Of a stretch of DNA of 64,000 nucleotides, positions 7,626 through 16,952 are shown piece by piece (within the stretch, counting starts at the first letter, position 1; every line of letters starts with the position of its first letter). The DNA is from Blautia sp. An81. GTDB lineage: Bacteria > Bacillota > Clostridia > Lachnospirales > Lachnospiraceae. The translations under genes and the position numbers were made by a program. Under the pieces are notes generated by a model. That model did no database searches and was not told the origin of the DNA. It saw nothing but the letters and a program-made list of their open reading frames with translations. Where the stretch lies: NCBI RefSeq assembly GCF_002161285.1, contig NZ_NFHH01000008.1, positions 62,001 to 126,000 of the forward strand, in the 5' to 3' direction.

Positions 7626-9134
7626 ATGGAAGATCAGAGAAAAGAGATAGAAAACAGAGAAGACGATGAGATGGAAATTGACCTTGTCCTGCTTTTTGGG
7701 GCTTTCTGGAAAAGCTTTACCAGACTGTGGTGGCTGGTGCTGATTCTGATCCTTGCAGGAGCGGGAGGATTCTATGCTTTTCAGAATCTGAGTTATGAGC
7801 CTCTGTATGCCAGCAGTGCCACCTTTACGGTAGCTACCGGAGACGGAGAAAACGGCACCTATAATTTTTATTACAACAGAAATACGGCGGATCAGATGTC
7901 CAGGACTTTTCCTTATATTCTGGACAGCAGCTTTTTCAGGAGCGCCCTTTTGGAGCGGCTGGGAACAGATACCTTAAACGGCACCATTACTTCAGAGACT
8001 GTGGAAAATTCCAATATGGTCACCATGCGGGTGGAAAGCCCGGATCCAGAGGACGCCAGGGAGATCCTGGATACAGCTTTGGAAATCTATCCGGAAACGG
8101 CACGGTTTGTCCTGGGTGACATTCAGTTTAATTATCTGAACGAGCCAGAGACTCCCACAGAGCCTTTTAATCATATTGGTCTCAGGCGTACCCTGGCTCT
8201 GGGAGGAGGAGCCGGCGCACTGGCAGGAATTCTGATCCTGGGCCTTACGGCTCTTTTCAGAAGGACTGCCAGAAATCCGGAGGAGATGCAGAAGATCACC
8301 AGTCTCCGGTGCCTGGCTATGATCCCTCAGGTTCGCTTCAAGGCAAGGAAAAAGCAGAAGAAAAAGAAGATTTCTGTGCTGGACAAGAGGCTCTCTTTTG
8401 GTTACAGGGAAAGTCTCAGAGCCCTGGAAATCCGTCTGGAGAACATGATGGCAAAAGAAGGCGGCAAGGTCCTGCTGATCTCCAGTACGGCTTCCGGGGA
8501 GGGAAAATCCACCCTGGCGGTGAACTTAAGCGAGCTGCTGGCATCCAGAGGAAAACGGGTGCTCCTCATAGACGGAGATCTGCGGAAACAGGATGATGCC
8601 GGGATCATCGGGATCCGGGATGGCGCAGGACTTGCAGATATTGTCAAAGGAGAGAAAACCATTCGGGAAGGCCTGCGGAAGCTGAAGAAAAGCGGTATCT
8701 GGTTTCTGGGGAGCCGCAGGATTGTGAAGCAGCCGGCTTCTGTTCTCAGCAGCCCCCGGACAGGAGAACTGATACAGGCTCTGAAAAAAGAAATGGATTA
8801 TATCATCATCGATACCCCTCCCTGTGAAATGTTCCAGGACGCAGGAATGCTGTCAGACTATGCCGACGGAATCCTCTATGTGGTGAAATATGATTTTATT
8901 CCCCAGAGACGGATCTGGGAGGGCCTGTCCTTCCTGGGAGGCAGAAGCGCCAGGATATTGGGATATGTGTTTAATTCTTATCCGGAATCAGTCAGTGAAT
9001 ACGGTTACGGCCGCTATGGTTACGGAAGATATGGCCGTTACGGCTATGGAAAATATGGTTACGGCGGCGGTTCCTACAGACAGCCTTATGGTCAGAAGAA
9101 TGCTTATGAAGAGGAGGAGGCAGAAAATGGTTGA
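7626..9134 (+). CDS. Wzz/BY-kinase fusion, copy 2 with long Tyr/Gly tail
   Basis: A 502-aa second Wzz/tyrosine-kinase fusion, starting 5 bp after the first copy (ATG at 7626, with AGAGGA upstream). It has two transmembrane segments (about 35-55 and 195-215), Walker A (ASGEGKSTLAVNL), Walker A' (LLIDGDLRKQ) and Walker B (YIIIDTPPCEM). The C-terminal tail is a repeated Tyr-Gly sequence (YGYGRYGYGRYGRYGYGKYG) with about a dozen tyrosines, far more than copy 1, and is probably the main phosphorylation tail. The last 8 bp overlap the phosphatase gene. Having two kinases suggests either a heteromeric complex or control of two polymers. Confidence 0.87.
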   Translation: MEDQRKEIENREDDEMEIDLVLLFGAFWKSFTRLWWLVLILILAGAGGFYAFQNLSYEPLYASSATFTVATGDGENGTYNFYYNRNTADQMSRTFPYILDSSFFRSALLERLGTDTLNGTITSETVENSNMVTMRVESPDPEDAREILDTALEIYPETARFVLGDIQFNYLNEPETPTEPFNHIGLRRTLALGGGAGALAGILILGLTALFRRTARNPEEMQKITSLRCLAMIPQVRFKARKKQKKKKISVLDKRLSFGYRESLRALEIRLENMMAKEGGKVLLISSTASGEGKSTLAVNLSELLASRGKRVLLIDGDLRKQDDAGIIGIRDGAGLADIVKGEKTIREGLRKLKKSGIWFLGSRRIVKQPASVLSSPRTGELIQALKKEMDYIIIDTPPCEMFQDAGMLSDYADGILYVVKYDFIPQRRIWEGLSFLGGRSARILGYVFNSYPESVSEYGYGRYGYGRYGRYGYGKYGYGGGSYRQPYGQKNAYEEEEAENG

Positions 9135-9849
9135 TCTGCATATCCACATCCTTCCGGGAATCGATGACGGTGCAAAATCTCTGAAAGAGTCCGTGGAAAT
9201 GGCCAGGATGTCCGCCGCAGGCGGCGTCCGGGCCGTTTCCGCTACCTCTCACGGGGATTTTTCCTTTTATGAACCGGAAGAATATCTGGAAAATTATGGA
9301 AAAAAACTGGAGGACTTTTGCCGGGCCCTGAAAGAGGAGCAGATCCCCCTGGAAGTCCACAGAGGCATGGAGCTGATGGTCAATGAATCCCTTCTTAAGG
9401 CAGGGCGGAAAGGCCCCCTGCCCGGATACGGCGGCAGCCGCCGTCTGCTGGTGGAATTTTTCTTTGACATTTCCAGGACTACTGCATTAAAATGGACAGA
9501 TGAACTCTTAGCCATGGGTTATCAGATTGTTCTGGCTCATCCGGAGCGGTATGATTTTGCAAAAGGGCAGCCGGAGGCTTTGGAAGGATTCTGGAGAAGA
9601 GGAGTGATCCTTCAGGTAAACAAGGGGAGCATCCTGGGAGAACTGGGAAGAAGAGCTGCCAGGACAGCAGACTGGCTTCTTAGCCGGGGGATGGCAGGAC
9701 TGGTGGCCTCAGACGCTCATGACCCGGTGCTGCGGACGCCGGATCTGGAAGAAACGGCCAGAGTCCTGGACATATACTACGGAAGCAGCGCTTCCCGGAT
9801 CCTTCTGGAGAGAAATCCTGCGAGGATTCTGGAGGGGCGGGAGCTGTAG
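9127..9849 (+). CDS. CpsB/YwqE-type tyrosine-protein phosphatase (PHP family)
   Basis: A 240-aa PHP-fold phosphatase. The start at 9127 is chosen because it begins with the metal-binding motif VDLHIHILPGIDDG and overlaps the kinase gene by 8 bp. Further metal ligands are visible in ATSHGDF, the RGMEL motif, VLAHPERY and ASDAHD. These manganese-dependent phosphatases remove phosphate from the tyrosine tail of BY-kinases, completing the phosphorylation cycle that controls polysaccharide export. Its position directly behind two BY-kinase genes fits this role well. It is the last gene of the block, followed by a 135-bp gap before vanZ. Confidence 0.88.
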   Translation: MVDLHIHILPGIDDGAKSLKESVEMARMSAAGGVRAVSATSHGDFSFYEPEEYLENYGKKLEDFCRALKEEQIPLEVHRGMELMVNESLLKAGRKGPLPGYGGSRRLLVEFFFDISRTTALKWTDELLAMGYQIVLAHPERYDFAKGQPEALEGFWRRGVILQVNKGSILGELGRRAARTADWLLSRGMAGLVASDAHDPVLRTPDLEETARVLDIYYGSSASRILLERNPARILEGREL

Positions 9850-9984
9850 AAACAGTTTTTGTGTTTAAAGGGAAGCAGAATGCGCAATACTGGAGATAAA
9901 AGAAGACAATACAAGATAAGCAGAGTCATTCTGAGAAACAGGCGAGAAAGAGAATGCAGATAAAACAGGGAAAGGAAGGGCTGT

Positions 9985-10560
9985 ATGGTACTGGATAAAT
10001 TTATAAAAACCTATACAACACAGGTGTCTTCTGCCTGGTTTTATATCCTGATACTGACGGTTGTGCTGTTTTGCCTGATGGTGTATCTGGAAAGGCGGGG
10101 AATGGCCCGGCGTCACAGCACTGCCCTGAAAGCATTTCTTTCCAGAGGGCTTATGGCAGTGTCCCTGGCCGGGATACTGGCGCTGACTCTTTGCGGCCGG
10201 GAGTGGGGCAGCCGGATGGGAGGCCGTTTCCAGTTTTTTCCTTTCTGGTCCTATTGGAGAACCATTACCCAGGGAGATGAGGGACTGGGGATACAGATCG
10301 TAAACAACATCCTTCTTTTTATTCCCTTTGGATTTGCCCTGCCTTTGAACTTTTCACGGTTTAAAAAACTGCGGCACATTATACTGGCGGGAGCATTACT
10401 GTCTTTGACCGTTGAGCTGGTCCAGGGATTTACCGGATTGGGGCTGTGTGAGATTGACGATGTGATGGGGAATACCCTGGGAGCCGGGATCGGGGGATGG
10501 CTGTGGTTTTACTGTACAAAATCAAATAAAAATCCAAGGCGGCAGAGGGGAAATTTTTAG
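9985..10560 (+). CDS. VanZ family membrane protein
   Basis: A 191-aa VanZ-like protein with four or five predicted transmembrane segments. The conserved central motif (NNILLFIPFGFALPL) and C-terminal VELVQGF...CEIDDVMGNTLGAGIGGWL are characteristic. VanZ family members occur near polysaccharide and cell-wall genes and can confer low-level teicoplanin tolerance, but the biochemical role is unknown. The gene follows the exopolysaccharide control operon after a 135-bp gap that contains no gene. Its stop codon lies inside a strong palindrome that should act as a terminator. Confidence 0.85.
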   Translation: MVLDKFIKTYTTQVSSAWFYILILTVVLFCLMVYLERRGMARRHSTALKAFLSRGLMAVSLAGILALTLCGREWGSRMGGRFQFFPFWSYWRTITQGDEGLGIQIVNNILLFIPFGFALPLNFSRFKKLRHIILAGALLSLTVELVQGFTGLGLCEIDDVMGNTLGAGIGGWLWFYCTKSNKNPRRQRGNF

Positions 10561-10573
10561 AAAAATTTCCGTC
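10547..10573 (+). terminator. Palindromic terminator at the vanZ stop
   Basis: GGAAATTTTT and AAAAATTTCC are perfect 10-bp arms separated by AG, extended by GCAGA/TCTGC. The vanZ TAG lies in the loop. Runs of T and A in the arms may allow termination from either strand. Confidence 0.55.
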
Positions 10574-10577
10574 TGCT

Positions 10578-11129
10578 GTTATAAAAACAGATAGGATATC
10601 ATAAAGAAAACAAGATAGAAAGTCTGAAAGACACTTCAAGAAACAATTCAAGAATCCGTTCGACATATCATTTCTCCATTTACCATTGACAGAGAGCAAA
10701 AAAGAGTATTATGCAGCTAACATATAGTTGCAAGGAGGCGTGCCTTGCAAAATGAGTTTGATCCCGGGAATGTTATGAAGCCGGGGCAGTGAGAGAACTG
10801 GCGGACTTTCTGTATGGTTTGGGAGAGATTTAGCAACGAGTATCTGAAATCTACAAAAATTACTTGCTTAATTCCCCAGTATTTTGTGAAACCTTCTATC
10901 TGTCTCCAGATTGGAAAATATGTTATTATAAAGAAAAGCATTTATATTTCAACATCCTTACCAGCATTTCAAAGAGCTCTGGCTCTGTCTTAAATTTCTA
11001 TGGATCATATCAAAGGAAAGAAATTTCAATGCTTTTATCCCAGATCAAACAGCAGAGAGGTTTCTTTTTACAGGATATGCGCCGGTGAAAAGACCTTCTG
11101 CGCAGGTTTTAAGAAAAGGAGGTCTTATT
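10578..11129 (+). other. Intergenic region before the Rpn-type gene
   Basis: About 550 bp without a supported gene. It contains TTGACA at 10686-10691 with a TATTAT 15 bp downstream (spacing poor) and an 8-bp inverted repeat TTGCAAGG/CCTTGCAA (10728-10750). A 74-codon frame at 10864-11088 lacks a ribosome site and resembles nothing I know. It may be eroded mobile sequence, given the Rpn-type gene that follows. Confidence 0.35.
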
Positions 11130-12011
11130 ATGGGACAGACAAAGAATAACGGGGCAGCGGAAAACTTTTCCGCCAATCGAAACTATAAGTCCACGGTTTT
11201 TGCCATGCTCTTTGGAGACAGGGAAAGGCTGCTGAGATTGTATAATGCCATTAGTGGAAAAAATTATCAGGATCCGGAAGCACTGGAGATCAACACTTTG
11301 GAGAATGCCATCTATATGGGAATGAAAAATGATCTTTCTTTCCTCATTGATGACAAATTATCTCTTTATGAGCACCAGTCTACCGTAAATCCCAACATGC
11401 CTTTGAGGTTTTTGTTTTACATTTCCGATCTGTATTCCTGCATGACAACAGAGGAAAATTTTTATGGAAGGAAGGCTCTGTCCATTCCTATCCCATGCTT
11501 TGTGATCTTTTATAACGGGGCAGAGCCTCAGCCGGACCGGAAGATCCTGCGGCTGTCGGACCTCTATACGGTAAGGATGAAAGAAACACAGCTGGAGCTG
11601 ACAGCAGTGCTGCTGAACATCAACCGGAATCATAACCGGGAACTGATGGAAGCATGCAGGGATCTGAAAGATTATGCGGAATACGTAGATCGGGTGCGGA
11701 AATATGCCAGAGAACTGCCCCTGTCAGAGGCGGTGGAACGTGCCATTACAGAGTGTATCCGGAAAGGAATCTTGAAAGAGTTTCTGGAGAAGAACCGGGC
11801 GGAGGTGAAGAAGATGAGTATATACGAATACGACCAGGAAAAACATATCCGGATGGAGAGACAGGATGCCTGGGAGGAAGGCGCAGAGCAGCAATTGATC
11901 AAGATTATTAAAAATATGACAAAAAAGGGACGGAATGTCTCTCAAATTGCCGAGGAACTGGGAGAAGATGAAACACGGATACGTGAATTAGCCAAGAAGA
12001 GTACAGAATAA
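11130..12011 (+). CDS. Rpn family PD-(D/E)XK nuclease / putative transposase
   Basis: A 293-aa member of the Rpn (recombination-promoting nuclease, PDDEXK) family. The start at 11130 is preceded by AAAGGAGG. The N-terminal core has the family pattern FAMLFGDRERLLRLYNAISG, LSFLIDDKLSLYEHQST (active-site Asp and Glu-His-Gln) and the FYNG motif. The C-terminal 40 residues are a charged helical region plus a small helix-turn-helix-like segment (NVSQIAEELGEDETRIRELA). These proteins cleave DNA and are often multicopy in Clostridia; their biological role is debated. It is apparently complete. Confidence 0.8.
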   Translation: MGQTKNNGAAENFSANRNYKSTVFAMLFGDRERLLRLYNAISGKNYQDPEALEINTLENAIYMGMKNDLSFLIDDKLSLYEHQSTVNPNMPLRFLFYISDLYSCMTTEENFYGRKALSIPIPCFVIFYNGAEPQPDRKILRLSDLYTVRMKETQLELTAVLLNINRNHNRELMEACRDLKDYAEYVDRVRKYARELPLSEAVERAITECIRKGILKEFLEKNRAEVKKMSIYEYDQEKHIRMERQDAWEEGAEQQLIKIIKNMTKKGRNVSQIAEELGEDETRIRELAKKSTE

Positions 12012-12110
12012 AGAAATCTATTCCAGAAGGACGGGAAAGCTTCTTCAAAAGCGGACAAGGCGATGGCGGAGGTATTACGCTAATGTCATAAATCTGGTGG
12101 AGGTCAGTAT

Positions 12111-13017
12111 ATGCAGTTTAGCGGAAGTGGATCAAAAGACAGCTTATCAAGCCTTTATGTTCTGAAACATAAAGACTTAGATGTGGCGATGGTACAGATT
12201 GATAATATGACAGGCTCCATAGAGTATATTTTAGATATTTATATCCCGGAGGAACTGCCTCTGGGCTGCGATGCCAATGGAGGCGGAGTGAAAGAATGGT
12301 GGAAAGCCAGGGCGATCCCTGAGTCCAGGAAGGGGATCCGGCAGGTATTAAATTCCCTGAATGAAAAAACCAGTCAGTCTCTGATGCTGTCTGCTTATGG
12401 ATTGAGCCTGACAGACCATTACTAGCCGCAGCCGGTAGACCGGGAATATTACTGGAAAGATCTGAACTTTTATGAAAATGATTTTTCCGATGAATTGGGA
12501 AAGCTCCTTACGGATTCCGGAGAGCTGGATCTGGATTTTCCTGTTTCTAAATTTTCACCTTCTTCATCTGTGAATGGGGAGATGAGGAAGAAATGGGTTA
12601 TTTTGGACGGAGCCCGCTATCTTTTAAAAGTCAGTCAGGAGCATTATGGCCAGCAGACAGTTAATGAAGCCATTGCAGGAAAGCTTCATGAATTGACTGG
12701 ATGGAAGAACTATATTCCTTATAGGATTGACAAGGCTGTTATAGAAGGGAAGAACTATCCCTGTTCTCTGTCGCCCCTGTTTACTTCTCAGGAACTGGAA
12801 TTTGTTCCTGCTCCAATACAGACCGGCATTTTAATAATTTTGGCTTTTTATATGATGAAAAGCAGCACAGACTTGTGTCTACGGTGCCAATATTTGATAC
12901 AGGGAACGCCTTGTTTTATAATGAAGAGGCGATACCGTCAAAAGAGAATCTTTTGAACATAGAGGTAAATTCCTTCAGTAAAAAGGAGACGGAAAAAGTA
13001 TTGGTAGGCGGTGAAAT
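12111..13017 (+). pseudogene. HipA-like kinase, disrupted
   Basis: Remnant of a HipA-like protein kinase. The first part (12111-12422) runs to LMLSAYGLSLTDHY and then hits a TAG at 12423 where family members usually have Trp (TGG to TAG). The same frame resumes as REYYWKDLNFYENDFSDELG and carries the WVILDGARYLLKV ATP-binding region. Near 12810 the frame is lost. The catalytic loop NTDRHFNNFGFL is encoded in the +1 frame (12816-12851), apparently after deletion of roughly 60 residues, and that frame continues to TGA at 13015. Three independent lesions indicate a dead gene. HipA-type kinases act in toxin-antitoxin or phage-defence contexts. Confidence 0.8.
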
Positions 13018-13323
13018 ATGAAAAATGTAGAAGCACAGTTGAAGGGCAATTTTCTGATTATAGGGAAGGATCCCAGGCTTGTTGTAAATTTAAAGAGCCA
13101 GGAGAACTATATTGAGACCGGGAGCCGAAAAATCCCTTACCAGAAGAAAATACAGTTCAGCAGGGACCTGTTGGAAGGAAAGCGGCAGAATGTTTTTCAG
13201 ACTGCTGTAAGATATTATTATCAGCAGGCATGCCAGGTGGCAGAAGGGATGAGAATAGCAGAGCAATATAGGCTGAAAGCGAACAGGACAGTCCGGGAGA
13301 AGGGGAGGGAAGAGCCTTTATAG
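13018..13323 (+). CDS. Hypothetical protein coupled to the HipA-like remnant
   Basis: A 101-aa frame that begins in an ATGA overlap with the last codons of the broken HipA-like gene. It is charged and mostly helical (for example RDLLEGKRQNVFQTAVRYYY and QACQVAEGMRIAEQYRLKAN), with no signal peptide or membrane segment. I do not recognise the family. The overlap suggests it was once co-translated with the kinase, perhaps as a partner. Since the kinase is dead, this gene may be decaying too. An inverted repeat (CAGGGAG...CTCCCTG, 13362-13390) follows, but without a U-tract. Confidence 0.45.
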   Translation: MKNVEAQLKGNFLIIGKDPRLVVNLKSQENYIETGSRKIPYQKKIQFSRDLLEGKRQNVFQTAVRYYYQQACQVAEGMRIAEQYRLKANRTVREKGREEPL

Positions 13324-13405
13324 ATAATAGCAGAGTATATCAGATTTATAGTAATCAGGGAGCGAACTATTTGTAACAGTTGACTCCCTGAAAAATTACT
13401 GCCTT

Positions 13406-14809
13406 TTACTGAAACATCTCTCCCAGAGTCCGTACCAGCACTCCGGTAGCGCCCTTTGCCATATATGGCTTGCCCTCGGAGAAATCACTGCTTCCGGCGA
13501 TGTCCAGATGGATCCATTCTACTCCCTCGTCAATAAATTCTTCCAGGAAGGCGGCGGCAAGAGAACTGCCGGCACCGACTCCGATCACGCAGTTGTTCAT
13601 GTCTGCTACATTGCTTTCCAGTACCTGCTTATGGAAGTCTTCGTCAATAGGCAGCTGCCAGAGTTTTTCTCTGGTCTTCTGAGAATACTTTTCCAGTTCC
13701 TGAAGAAAATCCTGAGAATTTGTGAAAGCTCCGGTATAGTTTTTGCCGAGAGCTGCTACGCAGGCCCCTGTAAGGGTAGCCATATCGATGATCTTTTTGG
13801 CGCCCAGCTTCTGGGCCCAGGTAATGGCATCGCATAAAACCAGACGGCCTTCAGCGTCTGTATTGGTGATCTCTATGGTCTTTCCGGACAGGGAAGTGAG
13901 AACATCATTGCAGGTGTAGCCGTCGGGACCAATCTTATTTTCTGTGGCGCCGATGACAGCCATAACATTTGCTTTTGCCTTGCTTCTGGCGATCAGTTCC
14001 AGGGCACAAAGAACATTTGCAGCGCCGCACATGTCAAATTTCATCCCGTCCATATGCGTGCCGGTTTTTATGTTGTAGCCGCCGGCATCGAAGGTCAGGC
14101 CCTTTCCTACCAGAGCAGTATAATCCTCGCCGGGAGCCCCCTCATATTTCACGGCAATCAGCCGGGCACCGTGGGAAGAGCCTCTGTTGACGCCCAGGAT
14201 GGCTCCGGCCCCCATTTCTTCCAGTTCTTTATTTGTAAGAATCTCACATTCCAGATCCAGCTCTTTTGCTATATTGGCGGCTTCCTCTGCCAGGGCTTCG
14301 GGAGTCATAATATTGCTGGGCGTGTTCCCCAGATTTCTGGCATGGTTGACACAGAATGCGGCTGTCTGGGCCCTCTGGCATACAGCGTCAATGTCTGCTG
14401 AAGAGATCAGGGCAATTTCCGGTTTCTTTTCCGGCTGTTTTCCGATTTTCGTGAAGTCATACTGACTGAAACCTGCGGCAAAAGCTGCCTCAGCAGCAGC
14501 CTCTTCTATGGAAAAACCTTCCCTGGCAGGGGAATCAACAAAGATACACAAGTCTTTTTTGGCTGAGCGGACAGCTGCGCCTATGGTCTCCCGGAACTTT
14601 TTCGGGGTCATCTCCTCTGCTTTTCCAAGGCCCAGAAGCAGGAGCTTTTTGGGGGCCAGGATGTGGTACAGGTTTCCGGCTTCCAGATCCAGGTCTTGGG
14701 TGCCGGTCAGATACCCGGAAAACTCCCGGGGAATGGAGGCTCCTTCATAGAGAGGAAGAAGTACAGAAGTATCTATGGAAGATAATTCGCTGATGGAGTA
14801 TGTTTTCAT
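13406..14809 (-). CDS. pepA: Leucyl aminopeptidase (M17 family)
   Basis: A 467-aa cytosolic M17 aminopeptidase, close to the usual length. The C-terminal catalytic domain has the Lys/Asp metal site GKGLTFDAGGYNIK, the DMCGAANVL segment and the signature NTDAEGRLVL followed by CDAITWA. The N-terminal domain is the variable oligomerisation domain. These di-metal enzymes form hexamers and release N-terminal residues from peptides. The gene is monocistronic and convergent with the disrupted HipA-like region. Its start is preceded by a GAAAGGACGG ribosome site on the minus strand. It is a housekeeping function. Confidence 0.93.
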   Translation of the reverse strand: MKTYSISELSSIDTSVLLPLYEGASIPREFSGYLTGTQDLDLEAGNLYHILAPKKLLLLGLGKAEEMTPKKFRETIGAAVRSAKKDLCIFVDSPAREGFSIEEAAAEAAFAAGFSQYDFTKIGKQPEKKPEIALISSADIDAVCQRAQTAAFCVNHARNLGNTPSNIMTPEALAEEAANIAKELDLECEILTNKELEEMGAGAILGVNRGSSHGARLIAVKYEGAPGEDYTALVGKGLTFDAGGYNIKTGTHMDGMKFDMCGAANVLCALELIARSKAKANVMAVIGATENKIGPDGYTCNDVLTSLSGKTIEITNTDAEGRLVLCDAITWAQKLGAKKIIDMATLTGACVAALGKNYTGAFTNSQDFLQELEKYSQKTREKLWQLPIDEDFHKQVLESNVADMNNCVIGVGAGSSLAAAFLEEFIDEGVEWIHLDIAGSSDFSEGKPYMAKGATGVLVRTLGEMFQ

Positions 14810-14929
14810 GATAATCCGTCCTTTCTATATATAATTTTCTTCGTTTTGTTTTTGCACACTGAGGGTAGCATATTCCTGAAAGAAAGTCAATTTTTGGGGC
14901 AGAGACAGGATTATAATCAGAATTTCATA

Positions 14930-14958
14930 ATGACAGATTTTGAAATACATGGTAGAAT
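14930..14958 (+). promoter_or_regulatory. glmS promoter
   Basis: ATGACA (14930-14935), a 17-bp spacer, then TAGAAT (14953-14958) matches a sigma-A promoter. The ~75-nt leader contains a short GGGAG-GAAA-CTCCC hairpin with a GNRA-type loop (about 14985-14998). I see no glmS ribozyme core in it. Confidence 0.6.
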
Positions 14959-15037
14959 ATACTCGTTTAAAATGTGACTGCAAAGGGGAGGAAACTCCCG
15001 GATAAATTTTGAATATGAATATAATGGAGAGAATGTT

Positions 15038-16876
15038 ATGTGTGGAATTGTAGGATATGTAGGTGAAGAGCAGGCGGCTCCGATTTTACTTGGCGGGCTG
15101 TCTAAGCTGGAGTACAGAGGATATGATTCTGCGGGAATCGCAGTGAGAAATGACGGGACCGGTAAGACAGAGATCGTAAAAGCCAAGGGACGTCTGAAAA
15201 TCCTGGTAGAGAAAACAGACGGAGGAATGGCAGTGCCGGGAACCTGCGGCATCGGACATACCCGGTGGGCAACCCATGGGGAACCTTCCGAGAAAAATGC
15301 CCATCCTCATTGTTCTGACGACCGTTCTGTGATCCTGGTACACAATGGAATTATTGAAAATTATCAGGAACTGAAGGAAAAACTGCTGAAATCCGGCTAT
15401 AGTTTTTATTCTCAGACAGACACAGAAATTGCTGTTAAGCTGGTAGATTATTATTATAAAAAGACCGGAACTCCTCTGGAGGCTATGTCCAGAGCTATGC
15501 TTCGTATCCGGGGATCTTACGCTTTCGGTGTGATGTTCCAGGACTATCCGGGAAAGATTTTTGCAGCCCGCAAGGACAGCCCGCTGATCGTAGGAAAAAG
15601 CGATACAGGCGCGCTGATCGCTTCTGATGTGCCGGCTATCCTGGATAGGACCAGAAATGTATATTATATTGGAAATATGGAGATCGCTGAACTGTCAGCA
15701 ACAGAGATCCATTTCTATAATATTGACAGGGAAGAGATCCAGAAGGATCTGGTTTCCATCAACTGGGATGCAGAATCTGCGGAAAAAGGCGGATATGAGC
15801 ATTTCATGCTGAAAGAGATCCATGAACAGCCGAAAGCGGTTAAGGATACTATCGGCGCTTATGTAAAAGAGGGAAGCATTGATTTTTCCCAGGTGGGGCT
15901 GGAAGATGAGACTCTGGCAGCTATAGAGCGGATCTATATTGTAGCCTGCGGCTCTGCCTACCATGTGGGAATGGTAGGAAAATATGTGATCGAAGGTCTG
16001 GCAAAGATTCCGGTGGAAGTGGACCTGGCTTCTGAGTTCCGTTACAGAAATCCCATCCTGGTAAAAAATTCTCTGGTGATCGTGGTTTCCCAGTCCGGAG
16101 AGACGGCAGATAGTCTGGCTGCTCTTCGTCTGGCTAAGGAAAAAGGCGTACCGGTGCTGGGAATCGTGAATGTAGTAGGATCCAGCATTGCCAGAGAAAG
16201 CGACTATATCCTGTATACTTACGCCGGACCGGAAATCTCTGTGGCCACTACAAAGGCTTACAGCACCCAGCTGATCGCTGTATATCTTCTGGCTGTCCAG
16301 GCCGCAAAAATAAAAGGCCTTATTGATGAAAACAGGTATACGGCTCTGTTGGAGGAGATGGGAACTCTTCCGGATAAGATCCAGAAAACTCTGGACGACA
16401 AGGAAAGGATCCAGTGGTTCGCCAGCAAATATGCCAATGCAAGAGACATTTTCTTTATCGGAAGAGGCATCGACTATGCCATCAGTCTGGAAGGCAGCCT
16501 GAAGATGAAGGAGATCAGCTATATTCATTCTGAGGCTTACGCTGCGGGAGAATTAAAACATGGCACCATCAGCCTTATCGAAGACGGAACTTTGGTTGTA
16601 GGCGTGGCCACTCAGAAAGCGCTGTTTGAGAAGACAGTGAGCAACATGGTAGAGGTAAAGAGCCGTGGCGCTTATCTCATGGGACTGACCCAGTATGGAA
16701 ACTATAACATTGAAGACACGGCAGATTTCTCCGTATATGTGCCGAAGACAGACCAGTATTTTACCACCAGCTTGGCAATCGTGCCGCTGCAGCTGATGGG
16801 ATATTATGTCAGTGTGGCAAAGGGCCTGGATGTGGATAAGCCAAGGAATCTGGCGAAGTCGGTGACAGTGGAATAA
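15038..16876 (+). CDS. glmS: Glutamine-fructose-6-phosphate aminotransferase
   Basis: A 612-aa GlmS of normal length. Cys2 is the N-terminal nucleophile (MCGIVGYVG), followed by the glutaminase motifs GHTRWATHG and HNGIIENY. Two SIS isomerase domains follow, with SQSGETADSLAALR in the first and GRGIDYAISLEGSLKMKEIS then HGTISLIEDG in the second; the C-terminus is KPRNLAKSVTVE. It converts fructose-6-phosphate and glutamine to glucosamine-6-phosphate, the first step towards UDP-GlcNAc and peptidoglycan. It is monocistronic with its own promoter and terminator. Confidence 0.97.
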   Translation: MCGIVGYVGEEQAAPILLGGLSKLEYRGYDSAGIAVRNDGTGKTEIVKAKGRLKILVEKTDGGMAVPGTCGIGHTRWATHGEPSEKNAHPHCSDDRSVILVHNGIIENYQELKEKLLKSGYSFYSQTDTEIAVKLVDYYYKKTGTPLEAMSRAMLRIRGSYAFGVMFQDYPGKIFAARKDSPLIVGKSDTGALIASDVPAILDRTRNVYYIGNMEIAELSATEIHFYNIDREEIQKDLVSINWDAESAEKGGYEHFMLKEIHEQPKAVKDTIGAYVKEGSIDFSQVGLEDETLAAIERIYIVACGSAYHVGMVGKYVIEGLAKIPVEVDLASEFRYRNPILVKNSLVIVVSQSGETADSLAALRLAKEKGVPVLGIVNVVGSSIARESDYILYTYAGPEISVATTKAYSTQLIAVYLLAVQAAKIKGLIDENRYTALLEEMGTLPDKIQKTLDDKERIQWFASKYANARDIFFIGRGIDYAISLEGSLKMKEISYIHSEAYAAGELKHGTISLIEDGTLVVGVATQKALFEKTVSNMVEVKSRGAYLMGLTQYGNYNIEDTADFSVYVPKTDQYFTTSLAIVPLQLMGYYVSVAKGLDVDKPRNLAKSVTVE

Positions 16877-16952
16877 AAGAATGCGCAAGCTTAGCCGAGA
16901 AGGAGAGGAATCTCTGAAAAGGGAAAAACAGCTCTCATAGATGGAAGTATTT

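Noticed and set aside
9850-9984. 27-codon peptide starting at about 9880
   Set aside because: No ribosome site and an unremarkable basic sequence; likely untranslated.
10864-11088. 74-codon open frame before the Rpn-type gene
   Set aside because: No ribosome site or family resemblance; it ends just ahead of the true Rpn-type start and looks like chance.
13353-13392. Terminator between the HipA-like region and pepA
   Set aside because: The inverted repeat CAGGGAG/CTCCCTG has no U-tract on either strand, so I do not call it a terminator.
14959-15037. glmS ribozyme/riboswitch
   Set aside because: The leader is only about 75 nt and lacks the conserved ribozyme core; only a small GNRA hairpin is visible.
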